Source: Pseudoxanthomonas spadix (GTDB taxonomy: Bacteria; Pseudomonadota; Gammaproteobacteria; Xanthomonadales; Xanthomonadaceae). Taken from it: a stretch of DNA of 64,000 nt. This document shows positions 19,865 to 30,181 of the stretch, piece by piece (position 1 is the first letter of the stretch; each line of letters starts with the position of its first letter). The stretch lies in the NCBI RefSeq assembly GCF_003703395.1, contig NZ_RDQN01000003.1, positions 186,001-250,000 of the forward strand, given 5' to 3'. A program made the position numbers and the translations under genes. Below the pieces are notes generated by a model that had not been told where the DNA came from, did no database searches, and saw nothing but the letters and a program-made list of their open reading frames with translations.

Positions 19865-21171
19865 GCGCACACGTCAGGCCATCGCATGAAGCCTTCGCCA
19901 GCAATCCCAGCGAAGGCAAGCAGGAAATCCGCAACTACACGATGAACTTCGGCCCGCAGCATCCGGCCGCGCACGGCGTGTTGCGCCTGATCCTGGAAAT
20001 GGACGGCGAAACCATCGTCCGTGCCGATCCGCACATCGGCCTGCTGCACCGTGGCACCGAGAAGCTGGCCGAGTCCAAGCCGTTCAACCAGTCGATCGGC
20101 TACATGGATCGCCTGGACTACGTGTCGATGATGTGCAACGAGCACGCCTACGTGCTGGCCATCGAGAAGCTGATGGGCATCCAGGCGCCCGAGCGCGCGC
20201 AGTACATCCGCACGATGTTCGACGAGATCACCCGGATCCTGAACCACCTGATGTGGCTGGGTTCCAACGCGCTGGACCTGGGCGCGATGGCGGTGATGCT
20301 GTACTGCTTCCGCGAGCGCGAAGAGCTGATGGACTGCTACGAGGCGGTCAGCGGCGCGCGCATGCATGCCACCTACTACCGTCCGGGCGGGGTCTATCGC
20401 GACCTGCCCTCGCAGATGCCCAAGTACAAGGAATCGCCCTGGCACAAGGGCGCTTCGCTCAAGCGCATCAACGCCGCGCGCGAGGGCTCGCTGCTGGACT
20501 TCCTGGAAGACTTCACCAGGACCTTCCCGAGCCGCGTCGACGAGTACGAAACCCTGCTCACCGACAACCGCATCTGGAAGCAGCGCACCGTGGGCATCGG
20601 CGTGATCACCCCGGACCAGGCGCGTGCCTGGGGCATGACCGGGGTAATGCTGCGCGGTTCGCAGATCGAATGGGACCTGCGCAGGAAGCAGCCCTACGCC
20701 AAGTACGACGCGATGGAGTTCGACATCCCGGTCGGCATGAATGGCGACTGCTACGACCGCTACCTGGTGCGCGTGGCCGAGATGCGCCAATCCAACCGCA
20801 TCATCGCCCAGTGCGTGAAGTGGCTCAAGGCCAACCCCGGTCCGGTGATGGTGGAGAACTTCAAGGTCGCCCCGCCCAGGCGCGAGGCCATGAAGGACGA
20901 CATGGAAGCGCTGATCCATCACTTCAAGCTGTTCAGTGAAGGCTACTGCGTGCCGGCCGGCGAGACCTATACCGCGATCGAGGCGCCCAAGGGCGAGTTC
21001 GGCTGCTACCTGGTGTCCGATGGCGCCAACAAGCCGTTCCGCGTGCACCTGCGCGCGCCGGGCTTCGTCCATCTTTCGTCGATGGACGCGATCGTGGTCG
21101 GGCACATGCTGCCGGACGTGGTCGCGATGATCGGCACCTATGATCTGGTGTTCGGCGAGGTGGACCGGTGA
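19861..21171 (+). CDS. nuoD: NADH-quinone oxidoreductase subunit D
   Basis: 436 aa. 49-kDa subunit that forms the quinone pocket with NuoB; related to NiFe-hydrogenase large subunits. It shows [26 protein letters not shown], and the quinone-site Tyr/His segments in DRLDYVSMM and GPQHP. The C-terminus ends VFGEVDR, as the family does. The nuoD stop is followed by a 160-bp gap containing a heptamer element, which splits an otherwise tightly packed operon. Confidence 0.97.
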   Translation: MSAHVRPSHEAFASNPSEGKQEIRNYTMNFGPQHPAAHGVLRLILEMDGETIVRADPHIGLLHRGTEKLAESKPFNQSIGYMDRLDYVSMMCNEHAYVLAIEKLMGIQAPERAQYIRTMFDEITRILNHLMWLGSNALDLGAMAVMLYCFREREELMDCYEAVSGARMHATYYRPGGVYRDLPSQMPKYKESPWHKGASLKRINAAREGSLLDFLEDFTRTFPSRVDEYETLLTDNRIWKQRTVGIGVITPDQARAWGMTGVMLRGSQIEWDLRRKQPYAKYDAMEFDIPVGMNGDCYDRYLVRVAEMRQSNRIIAQCVKWLKANPGPVMVENFKVAPPRREAMKDDMEALIHHFKLFSEGYCVPAGETYTAIEAPKGEFGCYLVSDGANKPFRVHLRAPGFVHLSSMDAIVVGHMLPDVVAMIGTYDLVFGEVDR

Positions 21172-21178
21172 ACGGCTC

Positions 21179-21319
21179 GGGACTCGGGTTTCGGGACTCG
21201 GGGCTCGGCGAACGTCGGTCCATGGCTCCCCTTTCTGCAACTGCACCAAGGTTTTTCGACGGTCCGGGCATTCCGGCGCATGGGCTCTTCCGAGTCCCGA
21301 GTCCCGAGTCCCGAGTCCC
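21179..21319. repeat. Mirrored heptamer element, copy 3 (inside the nuo operon)
   Basis: The left arm (21179-21206) is GGGACTC, GGGTTTC, GGGACTC, GGGGCTC. The centre is 21207-21291 (85 nt) and ends GGGCTCTTCC. The right arm (21292-21319) is four perfect GAGTCCC. Here both arms use the GGGACTC variant, whereas copy 2 uses GGGACCC. The GGAG that follows the last heptamer appears to supply the nuoE Shine-Dalgarno. Confidence 0.9.
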
Positions 21320-21331
21320 GGAGATTCACGC

Positions 21332-21859
21332 ATGAGAGCCACAGGCAATTTCGAAAACGCGCGCCACGTCGATCCGATGGTCGTGCTGAGCGAAAAGACG
21401 CGCGCCCATATCGATCACTGGCTGAGCAAGTTTCCGCCGGACCGCAAGCGCTCGGCGGTGCTGCAGGGCCTGCATGCGGCGCAGGAACAGAACGGCGGCT
21501 GGCTCAACGACGAGCTGATCGCCGCGGTGGCCAGGTATCTGGACATTCCGGCCGTGTGGGCCTATGAGGTGGCCAGCTTCTACTCGATGTTCGAGCTGGA
21601 AAAGGTCGGCCGCCATAACGTGGCCTTCTGCACCAACATCAGCTGCTGGCTCAATGGCGGCGAAGAGCTGGCCCAGCACGCCGAGCGCAAGCTCGGTTGC
21701 AAGCGTGGCCAGTCCACCGCCGACGGGCGCATCTTCCTCAAGCGCGAGGAAGAGTGCCTGGCCGCCTGTTCGGCCGCGCCGATGATGGTCATCAACGGCC
21801 ATTACCACGAACACCTCACACCCGAGAAAGTCGACGCACTGCTGGACGGGCTGGAGTAA
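21332..21859 (+). CDS. nuoE: NADH-quinone oxidoreductase subunit E
   Basis: 175 aa. 24-kDa peripheral subunit carrying [2Fe-2S] cluster N1a. The four cysteines lie in [11 protein letters not shown] and [12 protein letters not shown]. The Shine-Dalgarno GGAG (21320-21323) is eight bases before ATG 21332 and decides the start; the longer frame upstream is repeat DNA. It is separated from nuoF by 4 bp. Confidence 0.96.
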   Translation: MRATGNFENARHVDPMVVLSEKTRAHIDHWLSKFPPDRKRSAVLQGLHAAQEQNGGWLNDELIAAVARYLDIPAVWAYEVASFYSMFELEKVGRHNVAFCTNISCWLNGGEELAQHAERKLGCKRGQSTADGRIFLKREEECLAACSAAPMMVINGHYHEHLTPEKVDALLDGLE

Positions 21860-21863
21860 GCGC

Positions 21864-23198
21864 ATGGCAGATTCGCACGCATCCACCGGCCCGGTCGGGC
21901 CGGCGCCGCAGCCGCACCAGGTGGTCTACACCACGCTGCATTACGACACCCCGTGGTCCTACGAGAACTACCTCAAGACCGGCGGCTATGCGGCCCTGCG
22001 CAAGATCCTGGAAGAAAAGATCGCGCCGGCCGACGTCATCGAGATGGTCAAGGCCTCCAACCTGCGTGGCCGCGGCGGGGCGGGCTTTCCGACCGGTCTG
22101 AAGTGGTCCTTCATGCCCAAGGGCGACATGCAGAAGTACATCCTCTGCAATTCGGACGAATCCGAGCCTGGCACCTGCAAGGACCGCGACATCCTGCGCT
22201 ACAACCCGCACTCGGTGGTGGAGGGCATGGCGATCGCCTGCTATGCCACCGGATCGACGGTGGGCTACAACTACCTGCGCGGCGAGTTTCACCACGAGCC
22301 GTTCGAGCATTTCGAACAGGCCCTGGCCGATGCCTACGCCAATGGCTGGCTGGGCCGGGACATCCTCGGCAGCGGCGTGAACATTGACATCCACGCCGCG
22401 CTGGGCGCCGGCGCCTACATTTGCGGCGAAGAGACCGCGCTGATGGAGTCGCTGGAAGGCAAGAAGGGCCAGCCGCGCTACAAGCCGCCATTCCCGGCCA
22501 ACTTTGGCCTGTACGGCAAGCCGACCACGATCAACAACACCGAGACCTACGCCTCGGTGCCGGCGATCATCCGCAACGGTCCGGAATGGTTCCTGGGGCT
22601 GAGCAAGACCAAGAACGGTGGCCCCAAGATCTTCTCGGTCTCCGGCTGCGTGACCAAGGGCGGCAATTTCGAAGTGCCGCTCGGCACCACCTTCGATGAA
22701 CTGCTGGAAATGGCCGGCGGCCTCAGGCCGGGCCGCACGCTCAAGGGCGCCGTGCCCGGCGGCGTGTCGATGCCGGTGCTCAAGGCCGAGCAGCTGGCCG
22801 GCCTGCAGATGGACTACGACACCCTGCGTGCGCTGGGCACCGGCCTGGGCTCGGGCGCCATCGTGGTGCTGGACGACAGCGTGTGCTGCGTGCGCTTTGC
22901 CTGCCGCATCAGCCAGTTCTTCCACAAGGAATCCTGTGGCCAGTGCACCCCGTGCCGCGAGGGCACCGGCTGGATGCACCGGGTGCTGGAGCGGATCGTC
23001 GCCGGCAAGGGCACGATGGAAGATCTACATCAGTTGAAAGCCGTGGCCGGCCAGATCGAAGGCCACACCATCTGCGCGTTCGGTGAAGCGGCGGCATGGC
23101 CCATCCAGGGCTTCCTGCGCCAGTTCTGGGACGAATTCGAGTACTACATCGTCAACGGTCGTTCGATTGTGGACGGTCCGCTGGAGGCTGCGGCATGA
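21864..23198 (+). CDS. nuoF: NADH-quinone oxidoreductase subunit F
   Basis: 444 aa. 51-kDa NADH dehydrogenase module with FMN and cluster N3. The NADH/FMN site [13 protein letters not shown] is present, [19 protein letters not shown] contacts FMN, and [15 protein letters not shown] with the later [14 protein letters not shown] binds [4Fe-4S]. The stop overlaps nuoG (ATGA at 23195-23198). Confidence 0.97.
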   Translation: MADSHASTGPVGPAPQPHQVVYTTLHYDTPWSYENYLKTGGYAALRKILEEKIAPADVIEMVKASNLRGRGGAGFPTGLKWSFMPKGDMQKYILCNSDESEPGTCKDRDILRYNPHSVVEGMAIACYATGSTVGYNYLRGEFHHEPFEHFEQALADAYANGWLGRDILGSGVNIDIHAALGAGAYICGEETALMESLEGKKGQPRYKPPFPANFGLYGKPTTINNTETYASVPAIIRNGPEWFLGLSKTKNGGPKIFSVSGCVTKGGNFEVPLGTTFDELLEMAGGLRPGRTLKGAVPGGVSMPVLKAEQLAGLQMDYDTLRALGTGLGSGAIVVLDDSVCCVRFACRISQFFHKESCGQCTPCREGTGWMHRVLERIVAGKGTMEDLHQLKAVAGQIEGHTICAFGEAAAWPIQGFLRQFWDEFEYYIVNGRSIVDGPLEAAA

Positions 23199-25441
23199 GT
23201 GCCCAACCGGTCGATCCCAAGGTCCCGCCGGATCACGTCACCATCGAGATCGACGGTCGCGTCCTGTACGCGCCCAAGGGCTCGATGATCATCCAGGCCG
23301 CCGACAAGGCCGGTATCCCGATCCCGCGTTTCTGCTACCACGACAAGCTGTCCATTGCGGCCAACTGCCGCATGTGCCTGGTCGATACGGAAATCGGTGG
23401 CCGCGGTGCGCCCAAGCCGTCGCCGGCCTGCGCCACGCCGGTGGGCGATGGCCTGAAGGTCTTCACGCGCAACGAGAAGGCGCTCAAGTACCAGCGCAGC
23501 GTCATGGAGTTCCTGCTGATCAACCATCCGCTGGACTGCCCGATCTGCGACCAGGGCGGCGAGTGCGAACTGCAGGACGTCTCGCTGGGCTATGGCCGTT
23601 CGGTCAGCCGCTTCAATGAGCGCAAGCGCACCGTGCCCGACGAGGACATCGGTCCGTTGGTCGCCACCGAGATGACCCGCTGCATCCAGTGCACGCGCTG
23701 CGTGCGCTTCACCGCCGAGATCGCGGGGACCTACGAGCTCGGCGGCATGTACCGCGGCGAGAACCTGCAGATCGGCACCTACGACGGCCAGCCGCTGACC
23801 ACCGAGCTGTCCGGCAACGTGGTGGACGTGTGCCCGGTCGGCGCGCTGACCAACAAGGTGTTCCAGTTCCGCGCCCGTCCGTGGGAGCTGCAGGCGTACC
23901 CGTCACTGGGCTACCACGACCCGATGGGCTCGAACCTTTTCGTGCACGTGCGCCGCGGCGAAGTGCTGCGCACGGTGCCGCGCGACAACGAGGCGGTCAA
24001 CGAGTGCTGGCTGTCCGATCGCGACCGTTATTCGCACCAGGGCCTCTATGCCCAGGACCGCGCGGTCAAGCCGCTGCAGAAGGTCGACGGCGAATGGAAG
24101 GAAGTGAGCTGGGCCGAAGGCCTGGCCGCCGCCGCGCAGATCCTCAAGGCGCACCAGGGCGATGACCTGGGCGTGCTGGTCCATCCGGCCACCTCGAACG
24201 AGGAGGGCGGGCTGCTGGCCAGGCTCGCCGCAGGGCTGGACAGCGGCAATCTCGACCACCGCATCCTGTCGTGCGACCTGTCCGATGGCGCAGTGGCGCA
24301 GCCGTTCGCGCTGCCGCTGGCCGACATCGAGAAGGCCGGCGCGATCGTGGTGTTCGGCAGCAACCTGCGCCATGAGCTGCCGCTGCTGCACCAGCGCATC
24401 CGCAAGGCCAACCGCAACGGCGCCCAGGTGCACGTGGTCAATCCGGTGGATTTCGAGTTCACCTTCGCCACCACCGGCAAGTACATCGTGCCGCCCTCGC
24501 AGCTGGCTGACGCACTGGACAATGCCGAACTGCGCGACGCGGTGAAGGGCGCCAGCTCGGCCGTGGTCATTGTGGGTGCGATCGCCGAAAACCACCCGCA
24601 GGCTTCGGCACTGCGCAAGGCCGCGGCCGACTTTGCCGCGGCCACCGGCGCTGCGCTGTGCCGGATCCCGCAGGGCGCCAACGCCGTGGGCCTGACCCGC
24701 GCCGGGGTGCTGCCGACCGGCAGTGACGCGGCCGAGATGGTGTCCAGGCCGCGTGCTGCGTATGTGATCTACGGGATCGAGCCGGGCCTGGATTTCGCCC
24801 ATGGCTTTGCCACCCAGAAGGCGCTGGCCGCAGCCAAGGTCGTGGCCTTCAGCCACTTCGCCTGCGCCTCCACCCGCCGCCTGGCCGATGTGATCCTGCC
24901 GATCGGTGCGCTGCCGGAAATCGAGGCGACCCTGACCAACCTGGACGGCCGCGAGCAGCGCGCCCAGGCCGGCGGCAAGCCGCCGGGCGAGGCACGCGAA
25001 GGCTGGAAGGTGCTGCGCGCCCTGGGCGGCGCGCTGGAACTGCCAGGCTTCGAGTTCACCGACCTGGCCGGTGCCCGCGCCAGCCTGGCTGGTGCCGCCA
25101 CCGTGACGCCCAGGGCATCGGCGGCGCCGTCGCTGGCGGGCGAGGGGCTGGAAGTGGTGACCACCGCGGCGATCTACCGCACCGACGGCTTCGTCCGTCG
25201 CGCCAGCGCGCTGCAGTCGCATCCGCTCAACGCCGCGCCGGCCGTGAGCCTGCACCCGGACGACGCCAAGGCCGCCGGGCTGGCCGACGGCCAGGTGGTC
25301 AAGGTGCAGGCCAGTGACGGAACGGCCACCCTGCCGGTGGTGATCAATGACCGTGTCGCACCGGGTTCGGTGTGGATCGAGTCGGGCCATGGCGCGACCG
25401 CGCCCATCGGTGCCGGCCGTGTGAAGGTGGTGGCTGCATGA
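23195..25441 (+). CDS. nuoG: NADH-quinone oxidoreductase subunit G
   Basis: 748 aa. 75-kDa subunit with the electron-wire clusters. The N-terminal [2Fe-2S] ferredoxin domain has [17 protein letters not shown], the His/Cys cluster N5 motif is [11 protein letters not shown], and [4Fe-4S] N4 has [11 protein letters not shown] with a later [10 protein letters not shown] molybdopterin-oxidoreductase-like C-terminal domain follows, without a cofactor. The ATG at 23195 overlaps the nuoF stop; earlier in-frame sequence is nuoF shadow. The stop overlaps the nuoH start. Confidence 0.97.
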   Translation: MSAQPVDPKVPPDHVTIEIDGRVLYAPKGSMIIQAADKAGIPIPRFCYHDKLSIAANCRMCLVDTEIGGRGAPKPSPACATPVGDGLKVFTRNEKALKYQRSVMEFLLINHPLDCPICDQGGECELQDVSLGYGRSVSRFNERKRTVPDEDIGPLVATEMTRCIQCTRCVRFTAEIAGTYELGGMYRGENLQIGTYDGQPLTTELSGNVVDVCPVGALTNKVFQFRARPWELQAYPSLGYHDPMGSNLFVHVRRGEVLRTVPRDNEAVNECWLSDRDRYSHQGLYAQDRAVKPLQKVDGEWKEVSWAEGLAAAAQILKAHQGDDLGVLVHPATSNEEGGLLARLAAGLDSGNLDHRILSCDLSDGAVAQPFALPLADIEKAGAIVVFGSNLRHELPLLHQRIRKANRNGAQVHVVNPVDFEFTFATTGKYIVPPSQLADALDNAELRDAVKGASSAVVIVGAIAENHPQASALRKAAADFAAATGAALCRIPQGANAVGLTRAGVLPTGSDAAEMVSRPRAAYVIYGIEPGLDFAHGFATQKALAAAKVVAFSHFACASTRRLADVILPIGALPEIEATLTNLDGREQRAQAGGKPPGEAREGWKVLRALGGALELPGFEFTDLAGARASLAGAATVTPRASAAPSLAGEGLEVVTTAAIYRTDGFVRRASALQSHPLNAAPAVSLHPDDAKAAGLADGQVVKVQASDGTATLPVVINDRVAPGSVWIESGHGATAPIGAGRVKVVAA

Positions 25442-26529
25442 ACGAGCTGTTGATCAATGGGGTCAGCCCGCTGCGCGACTGGCTGCTGGGCCTGGGCGCC
25501 ATCGGCGTGATCGTGTGGATCGTGCTGAAGATCCTGGTGATCGCCATGCCGGTGATCATTTCGGTGGCCTTCTACGTGGTCTGGGAGCGCAAGCTGATCG
25601 GCTGGATGCACGTGCGCCACGGGCCGATGTACGTCGGCATGGGCATCTTTCAGGCCTTTGCCGACGTCTTCAAGCTGCTGTTCAAGGAAATCATCCAGCC
25701 AGCCAGCGCGCAGAAGTCGATTTTCGTCATCGCCCCGCTGATCACCCTGGCGCCATCCTTCGCAGCCTGGGCGGTGGTGCCCTTCGATGGCCAGCTGGTG
25801 TTGTCCAATGCCAACGCCGGGCTGCTGTATCTGCTGGCGATGACCTCGCTGGGCGTGTACGGCATCATCCTGGCCGGCTGGGCCTCCAACTCCAAGTACG
25901 CCTTCCTGGGCGCGCTGCGCTCGGCCGCGCAGGTGGTCAGCTACGAGATCGCGATGGGCTTTGCGCTGGTGGGCGTGATGATCGCGGCCGGCAGCCTCAA
26001 CCTGTCGGCCATCGTCGAGGCCCAGCGCGGCAATGCCGGCTTCCTGGAGTGGTACTGGCTGCCGCTGTTGCCGCTGTTCATCGTGTACTGGGTGTCCGGG
26101 GTGGCCGAGACCAACCGCGCGCCGTTCGACGTGGTGGAAGGCGAATCGGAAATCGTCGCCGGGCACATGGTGGAGTACTCCGGCTCGGCGTTCGCGCTGT
26201 TCTTCCTGGCCGAGTACGCCAACATGATCCTGGTCAGCTTCCTGATCTCGATCTTCTTCCTGGGTGGCTGGCTGAGCCCGATCCAGGGCTGGGTCGAGGC
26301 GGACGTCTCCCCGTGGGTCGACTGGATCTGGCAGGGTGGCTGGCCGTGGCTGTTTGCCAAGGTGTTCTTCTTCGCCAGTGCCTACATCTGGTTCCGCGCC
26401 AGCTTCCCGCGCTACCGCTATGACCAGATCATGCGGCTGGGCTGGAAGGTGTTCATTCCCCTGACCATCGTGTGGATCGCAGTGACCGCACTGATGGTCT
26501 TCTACGGCGTCATCCACCGAGGCGCCTGA
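25438..26529 (+). CDS. nuoH: NADH-quinone oxidoreductase subunit H
   Basis: 363-aa membrane subunit with about eight helices that forms the quinone tunnel and the link to the proton channel. It contains [31 protein letters not shown], and the conserved acidic loop [19 protein letters not shown]. Length is slightly above the 325 aa of E. coli. It overlaps nuoG by ATGA and precedes nuoI by 5 bp. Confidence 0.97.
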   Translation: MNELLINGVSPLRDWLLGLGAIGVIVWIVLKILVIAMPVIISVAFYVVWERKLIGWMHVRHGPMYVGMGIFQAFADVFKLLFKEIIQPASAQKSIFVIAPLITLAPSFAAWAVVPFDGQLVLSNANAGLLYLLAMTSLGVYGIILAGWASNSKYAFLGALRSAAQVVSYEIAMGFALVGVMIAAGSLNLSAIVEAQRGNAGFLEWYWLPLLPLFIVYWVSGVAETNRAPFDVVEGESEIVAGHMVEYSGSAFALFFLAEYANMILVSFLISIFFLGGWLSPIQGWVEADVSPWVDWIWQGGWPWLFAKVFFFASAYIWFRASFPRYRYDQIMRLGWKVFIPLTIVWIAVTALMVFYGVIHRGA

Positions 26530-26534
26530 CCCCT

Positions 26535-27023
26535 ATGAACAAGATCGCCCATTACTTCAAGAGCCTGTTGTTGCTTGAGCTGCTGCAGGGTCTGTGGCTG
26601 ACCCTCAAGTACACCTTCAAGCCCAAGTACACGATGATGTACCCGATGGAAAAGTTCCCGCAGTCGCCGCGCTTCCGCGGCCTGCACGCGCTGCGCCGCT
26701 ATCCCAACGGGGAAGAGCGTTGCATTGCCTGCAAGCTGTGCGAAGCGGTCTGCCCGGCGCTGGCGATCACCATCGATTCGACCAGGCGCGAGGATGGCAC
26801 CCGCCGCACCACGCGCTACGACATCGACCTGTTCAAGTGCATCTATTGCGGCTTCTGCGAGGAAAGCTGCCCGGTGGACTCCATCGTGGAAACCCACATC
26901 CTGGAGTACCACTTCGAAAACCGTGGCGAGAACATCGTCAACAAGCAGCAGCTGCTGGCCATTGGCGACCGACTCGAGTCGGAAATCGCCGAGCGCCGTG
27001 CCGCCGACGCCGCCTTCCGCTGA
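26535..27023 (+). CDS. nuoI: NADH-quinone oxidoreductase subunit I
   Basis: 162 aa with two 8-Fe ferredoxin-type motifs, [12 protein letters not shown] and [12 protein letters not shown], carrying clusters N6a and N6b that feed N2. The N-terminal amphipathic helix [11 protein letters not shown] docks on the membrane arm. The ATG at 26535 is chosen from the family N-terminus and follows the nuoH stop. Confidence 0.97.
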   Translation: MNKIAHYFKSLLLLELLQGLWLTLKYTFKPKYTMMYPMEKFPQSPRFRGLHALRRYPNGEERCIACKLCEAVCPALAITIDSTRREDGTRRTTRYDIDLFKCIYCGFCEESCPVDSIVETHILEYHFENRGENIVNKQQLLAIGDRLESEIAERRAADAAFR

Positions 27024-27030
27024 GGACGAG

Positions 27031-27687
27031 ATGGACTGGGTACTGATCAGCTTCTACATCTTCGCCGCCGTGGCCGCCCTGTCGGGCGCGGCAGTGATCA
27101 GCGTGCGCAACCCGGTGCACGCGGTCCTGTTTCTCATCCTGACCTTCTTCAGCGTGGCCTGCACCTGGCTGCTGGTGGGCGCCGAGTTCCTGGGCGTGGC
27201 CCTGATCCTGGTGTACGTCGGCGCGGTGATGGTGCTGTTTTTGTTCGTGATCATGATGCTGGACATCGACGTGGCCAACCTGCGCGAGGGGTGGGTCAGG
27301 TTCCTGCCGGTGGGCATCCTGGTGGCGGTGGTCATGCTGGTCCAGATGCTGGTGCTGATCGGGATCAAGGCCAAGACCGGCGCGCCGCTGCCGGACAACG
27401 CGGCCTCGGTGGCGGCCGAGACCTCCAACATCACCTGGCTGGCGCGCACGCTGTTCACCGAATTCCTGCTGCCGTTCGAGTTCGCCGCGGTCATCCTGAC
27501 CGTGGCGGTGATCGCCGCGGTGATGCTGACCCTGCGCAAGCGCGAAAACGTCAAGACCCAGGACGTGTCGGAGCAGACCAGGGTCAAGGCCAGCAACCGC
27601 TTGCGCATGGTGCACATGGAGTCGGTGCGCCCGGTGGTGGCTGTTCCGGAAACGCCGGCCGACGATTCGCAGGAGACCAAGCCATGA
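27031..27687 (+). CDS. nuoJ: NADH-quinone oxidoreductase subunit J
   Basis: 218 aa, five predicted membrane helices. The conserved [21 protein letters not shown] stretch (shown in part) contains the pi-bulge helix that gates coupling. The hydrophilic tail after residue 175 is not conserved. The stop overlaps the nuoK ATG. Confidence 0.96.
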   Translation: MDWVLISFYIFAAVAALSGAAVISVRNPVHAVLFLILTFFSVACTWLLVGAEFLGVALILVYVGAVMVLFLFVIMMLDIDVANLREGWVRFLPVGILVAVVMLVQMLVLIGIKAKTGAPLPDNAASVAAETSNITWLARTLFTEFLLPFEFAAVILTVAVIAAVMLTLRKRENVKTQDVSEQTRVKASNRLRMVHMESVRPVVAVPETPADDSQETKP

Positions 27688-27989
27688 TCACCCTGGGACA
27701 CCTGCTGGCCCTGGGCGCGGTGCTGTTCTGCATCTCGCTGGCGGGCATCTTCCTCAACCGCAAGAACATGATCATCCTGCTGATGTCGATCGAGCTGATG
27801 CTGCTGTCGGTCAACATCAACTTCGTGGCCTTCTCGCGCCAGTTGGGCGATCCGGCCGGGCAGCTGTTCGTGTTCTTCATCCTCACCGTGGCCGCGGCCG
27901 AGGCCGCGATCGGCCTGGCGATCCTGGTCGCGCTGTTCCGCAGCCGGCGCACGATCAACGTCGCCGAAGTCGACTCCCTCAAGGGCTGA
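27684..27989 (+). CDS. nuoK: NADH-quinone oxidoreductase subunit K
   Basis: 101 aa, three helices. Membrane Glu residues of the central proton axis are visible in [10 protein letters not shown] and [20 protein letters not shown] is conserved. The start overlaps nuoJ by ATGA. Confidence 0.97.
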   Translation: MITLGHLLALGAVLFCISLAGIFLNRKNMIILLMSIELMLLSVNINFVAFSRQLGDPAGQLFVFFILTVAAAEAAIGLAILVALFRSRRTINVAEVDSLKG

Positions 27990-27996
27990 TGTACTG

Positions 27997-30162
27997 ATGA
28001 TGGGCGAAATCCTCCTTTCCAAGTCCATGCTGGTCGCCGTGGTGCTGGCGCCGTTGCTGGGCAGCATCGTGGCCGGCCTGTTCGGCCGCCAGGTCGGCCG
28101 TGTCGGTGCGCACACCATCACCATCCTGGGCGTGGCGATCAGCTGCGCACTGTCGTGCTGGGTGCTTTACCAGCTGGCCTTCAACGGTGCGGCGCCGTTC
28201 AACGAAAACCTCTACACGCTGTTCGACATCGGCAATTTCCATGGCCACGTCGGCTTCATGGTCGATCGCCTGACCGCGATGATGATGGTGGTGGTGACCT
28301 TCGTGTCGCTGCTGGTCCACATCTACACCATCGGCTACATGGCCGACGACGACGGCTACCAGCGCTTCTTCAGCTACATCTCGCTGTTCACCTTCAGCAT
28401 GCTGATGCTGGTGATGAGCAACAACTTCCTGCAGCTGTTCTTCGGCTGGGAGGCGGTGGGCCTGGTGTCCTACCTGCTGATCGGTTTCTGGTTCAAGCGC
28501 CCGACCGCGGTGTTTGCCAACCTGAAGGCGTTTCTGGTCAACCGGGTGGGCGACTTCGGCTTCCTGCTGGGCATTGCCGCGGTGCTGCTGTGGTTCCGCA
28601 CGCTGGACTACAGCGCGGTGTTCGCCAGCGCGCCGATGCTCAAGAACATGTCGTTGACCCTGATCGAGGGTCATCCGTGGCAGGTCTCGACGGTGATCTG
28701 CATCTGCCTGTTCATCGGTGCGATGGGCAAGTCGGCCCAGGTGCCGCTGCACGTGTGGCTGCCCGACTCGATGGAAGGCCCGACCCCGATCTCGGCCCTG
28801 ATCCACGCCGCGACGATGGTCACCGCCGGCATCTTCATGGTGGCGCGCATGTCGCCGCTGTTCGAACTGTCGCAGGCGGCGCTGGACTTCGTGCTGTTCA
28901 TCGGCGCGACCACGGCCTTCTTCACCGGCCTGATCGGCATCGTCCAGAACGACATCAAGCGCGTGATCGCCTACTCCACGCTGTCCCAGCTGGGCTACAT
29001 GACCGTGGCGCTGGGCGTGTCGGCGTACAGCGCAGGCGTGTTCCACCTGATGACCCATGCCTTCTTCAAGGCGCTGCTGTTCCTGGGCGCCGGCTCGGTG
29101 ATCATCGGCATGCACCACGAGCAGGACATGCGCAGGATGGGCGGGCTGCGCAGGTACATGCCCATCACCTACGTCACGATGATCATCGGCACCCTGGCCC
29201 TGGTCGGCACGCCGTTCTTCTCCGGGTTCTACTCGAAGGACACCATCATCGAGGCCGCCGGCCACCACGCGCAACAGGCGCACGGCTGGGTTGCCTCCTA
29301 CGGCTACTGGGCGGTGCTGGGCGGGGTGCTGGTGACCAGTTTCTACAGCTTCCGCCTGCTGTTCCTGACCTTCCACGGCGCTGAACGCTTCCGCGATCCC
29401 CATGTCGCGCAGGAATCGCAGCACGGCGCAGCCGCGCACACCGATGCGGAGGCACAGGTGCACGCCGATGATCGCGGCGTGCAGGCCCATGGCGATCACG
29501 CCCATGACGAGCACGGGCATGGCGCGCATGAGCCGCACGAGTCGCCGTGGGTGGTGACCGTGCCGCTGATCCTGCTGGCGATCCCCTCGGTGCTGATCGG
29601 CTTCTTCACCATCGGCCCGATGCTGTTCGGCACCAACTGGGCGGGGCATCACGCCGAGGCGGCAGTGCCTGGACAGGAGGTGGGCTTCTTCACCGGCATC
29701 ATTGATTTCTACGAGCCTGCACGCGATACGGTCGGGGCGCTGGCCGAGGAATTCCACGGTCCGGTGGCGTTTGCGCTGCACGGCATCTGGGCCTGGCCGT
29801 TCGCGCTGACCGTGCTCGGTTTCGTGCTGGCCGCGCTGCTGTACCTGGTGCTGTCGCCGGAATGGCCGGCCAGGCTGCGCCAGCGCTTCTCGGTGCTGGT
29901 GAAGATCCTGGAGGCCAAGTACGGCTTCGACATCCTGTGGATCGACGGTTTCGCCGCTGGCGGTGTCCAACTGGGCAAGCTTTCGCGCTGGATCGATACG
30001 CGCATCATCGATGGGTTCTTCGTCAACGGCAGCGCCCGGGTGGTCGAGCTGGCCTCGCAGCTGCTGCGCCGCACCCAATCCGGTTTCCTCTACCACTACG
30101 CCTTCGCCATGATCCTCGGCCTGATTGCACTGCTGGCCGCAGTCATGACGTACTGGCGCTGA
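27997..30162 (+). CDS. nuoL: NADH-quinone oxidoreductase subunit L
   Basis: 721 aa. Distal antiporter-like proton pump of complex I, with about 16 helices and a lateral amphipathic helix near the C-terminus. FFGWEAVGLVSYLLIGFW, KSAQVPLHVWLPDSMEGPTP, and HAFFKALLFLGAGSVI are the conserved pump segments with key Glu/Lys/His. It is about 100 residues longer than E. coli NuoL. Part of the excess is a hydrophilic loop at about 469-515 with 11 histidines. It starts at a double ATG, and either is possible. Confidence 0.96.
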   Translation: MMGEILLSKSMLVAVVLAPLLGSIVAGLFGRQVGRVGAHTITILGVAISCALSCWVLYQLAFNGAAPFNENLYTLFDIGNFHGHVGFMVDRLTAMMMVVVTFVSLLVHIYTIGYMADDDGYQRFFSYISLFTFSMLMLVMSNNFLQLFFGWEAVGLVSYLLIGFWFKRPTAVFANLKAFLVNRVGDFGFLLGIAAVLLWFRTLDYSAVFASAPMLKNMSLTLIEGHPWQVSTVICICLFIGAMGKSAQVPLHVWLPDSMEGPTPISALIHAATMVTAGIFMVARMSPLFELSQAALDFVLFIGATTAFFTGLIGIVQNDIKRVIAYSTLSQLGYMTVALGVSAYSAGVFHLMTHAFFKALLFLGAGSVIIGMHHEQDMRRMGGLRRYMPITYVTMIIGTLALVGTPFFSGFYSKDTIIEAAGHHAQQAHGWVASYGYWAVLGGVLVTSFYSFRLLFLTFHGAERFRDPHVAQESQHGAAAHTDAEAQVHADDRGVQAHGDHAHDEHGHGAHEPHESPWVVTVPLILLAIPSVLIGFFTIGPMLFGTNWAGHHAEAAVPGQEVGFFTGIIDFYEPARDTVGALAEEFHGPVAFALHGIWAWPFALTVLGFVLAALLYLVLSPEWPARLRQRFSVLVKILEAKYGFDILWIDGFAAGGVQLGKLSRWIDTRIIDGFFVNGSARVVELASQLLRRTQSGFLYHYAFAMILGLIALLAAVMTYWR

Positions 30163-30181
30163 TCTGTACGGATACGAACAC

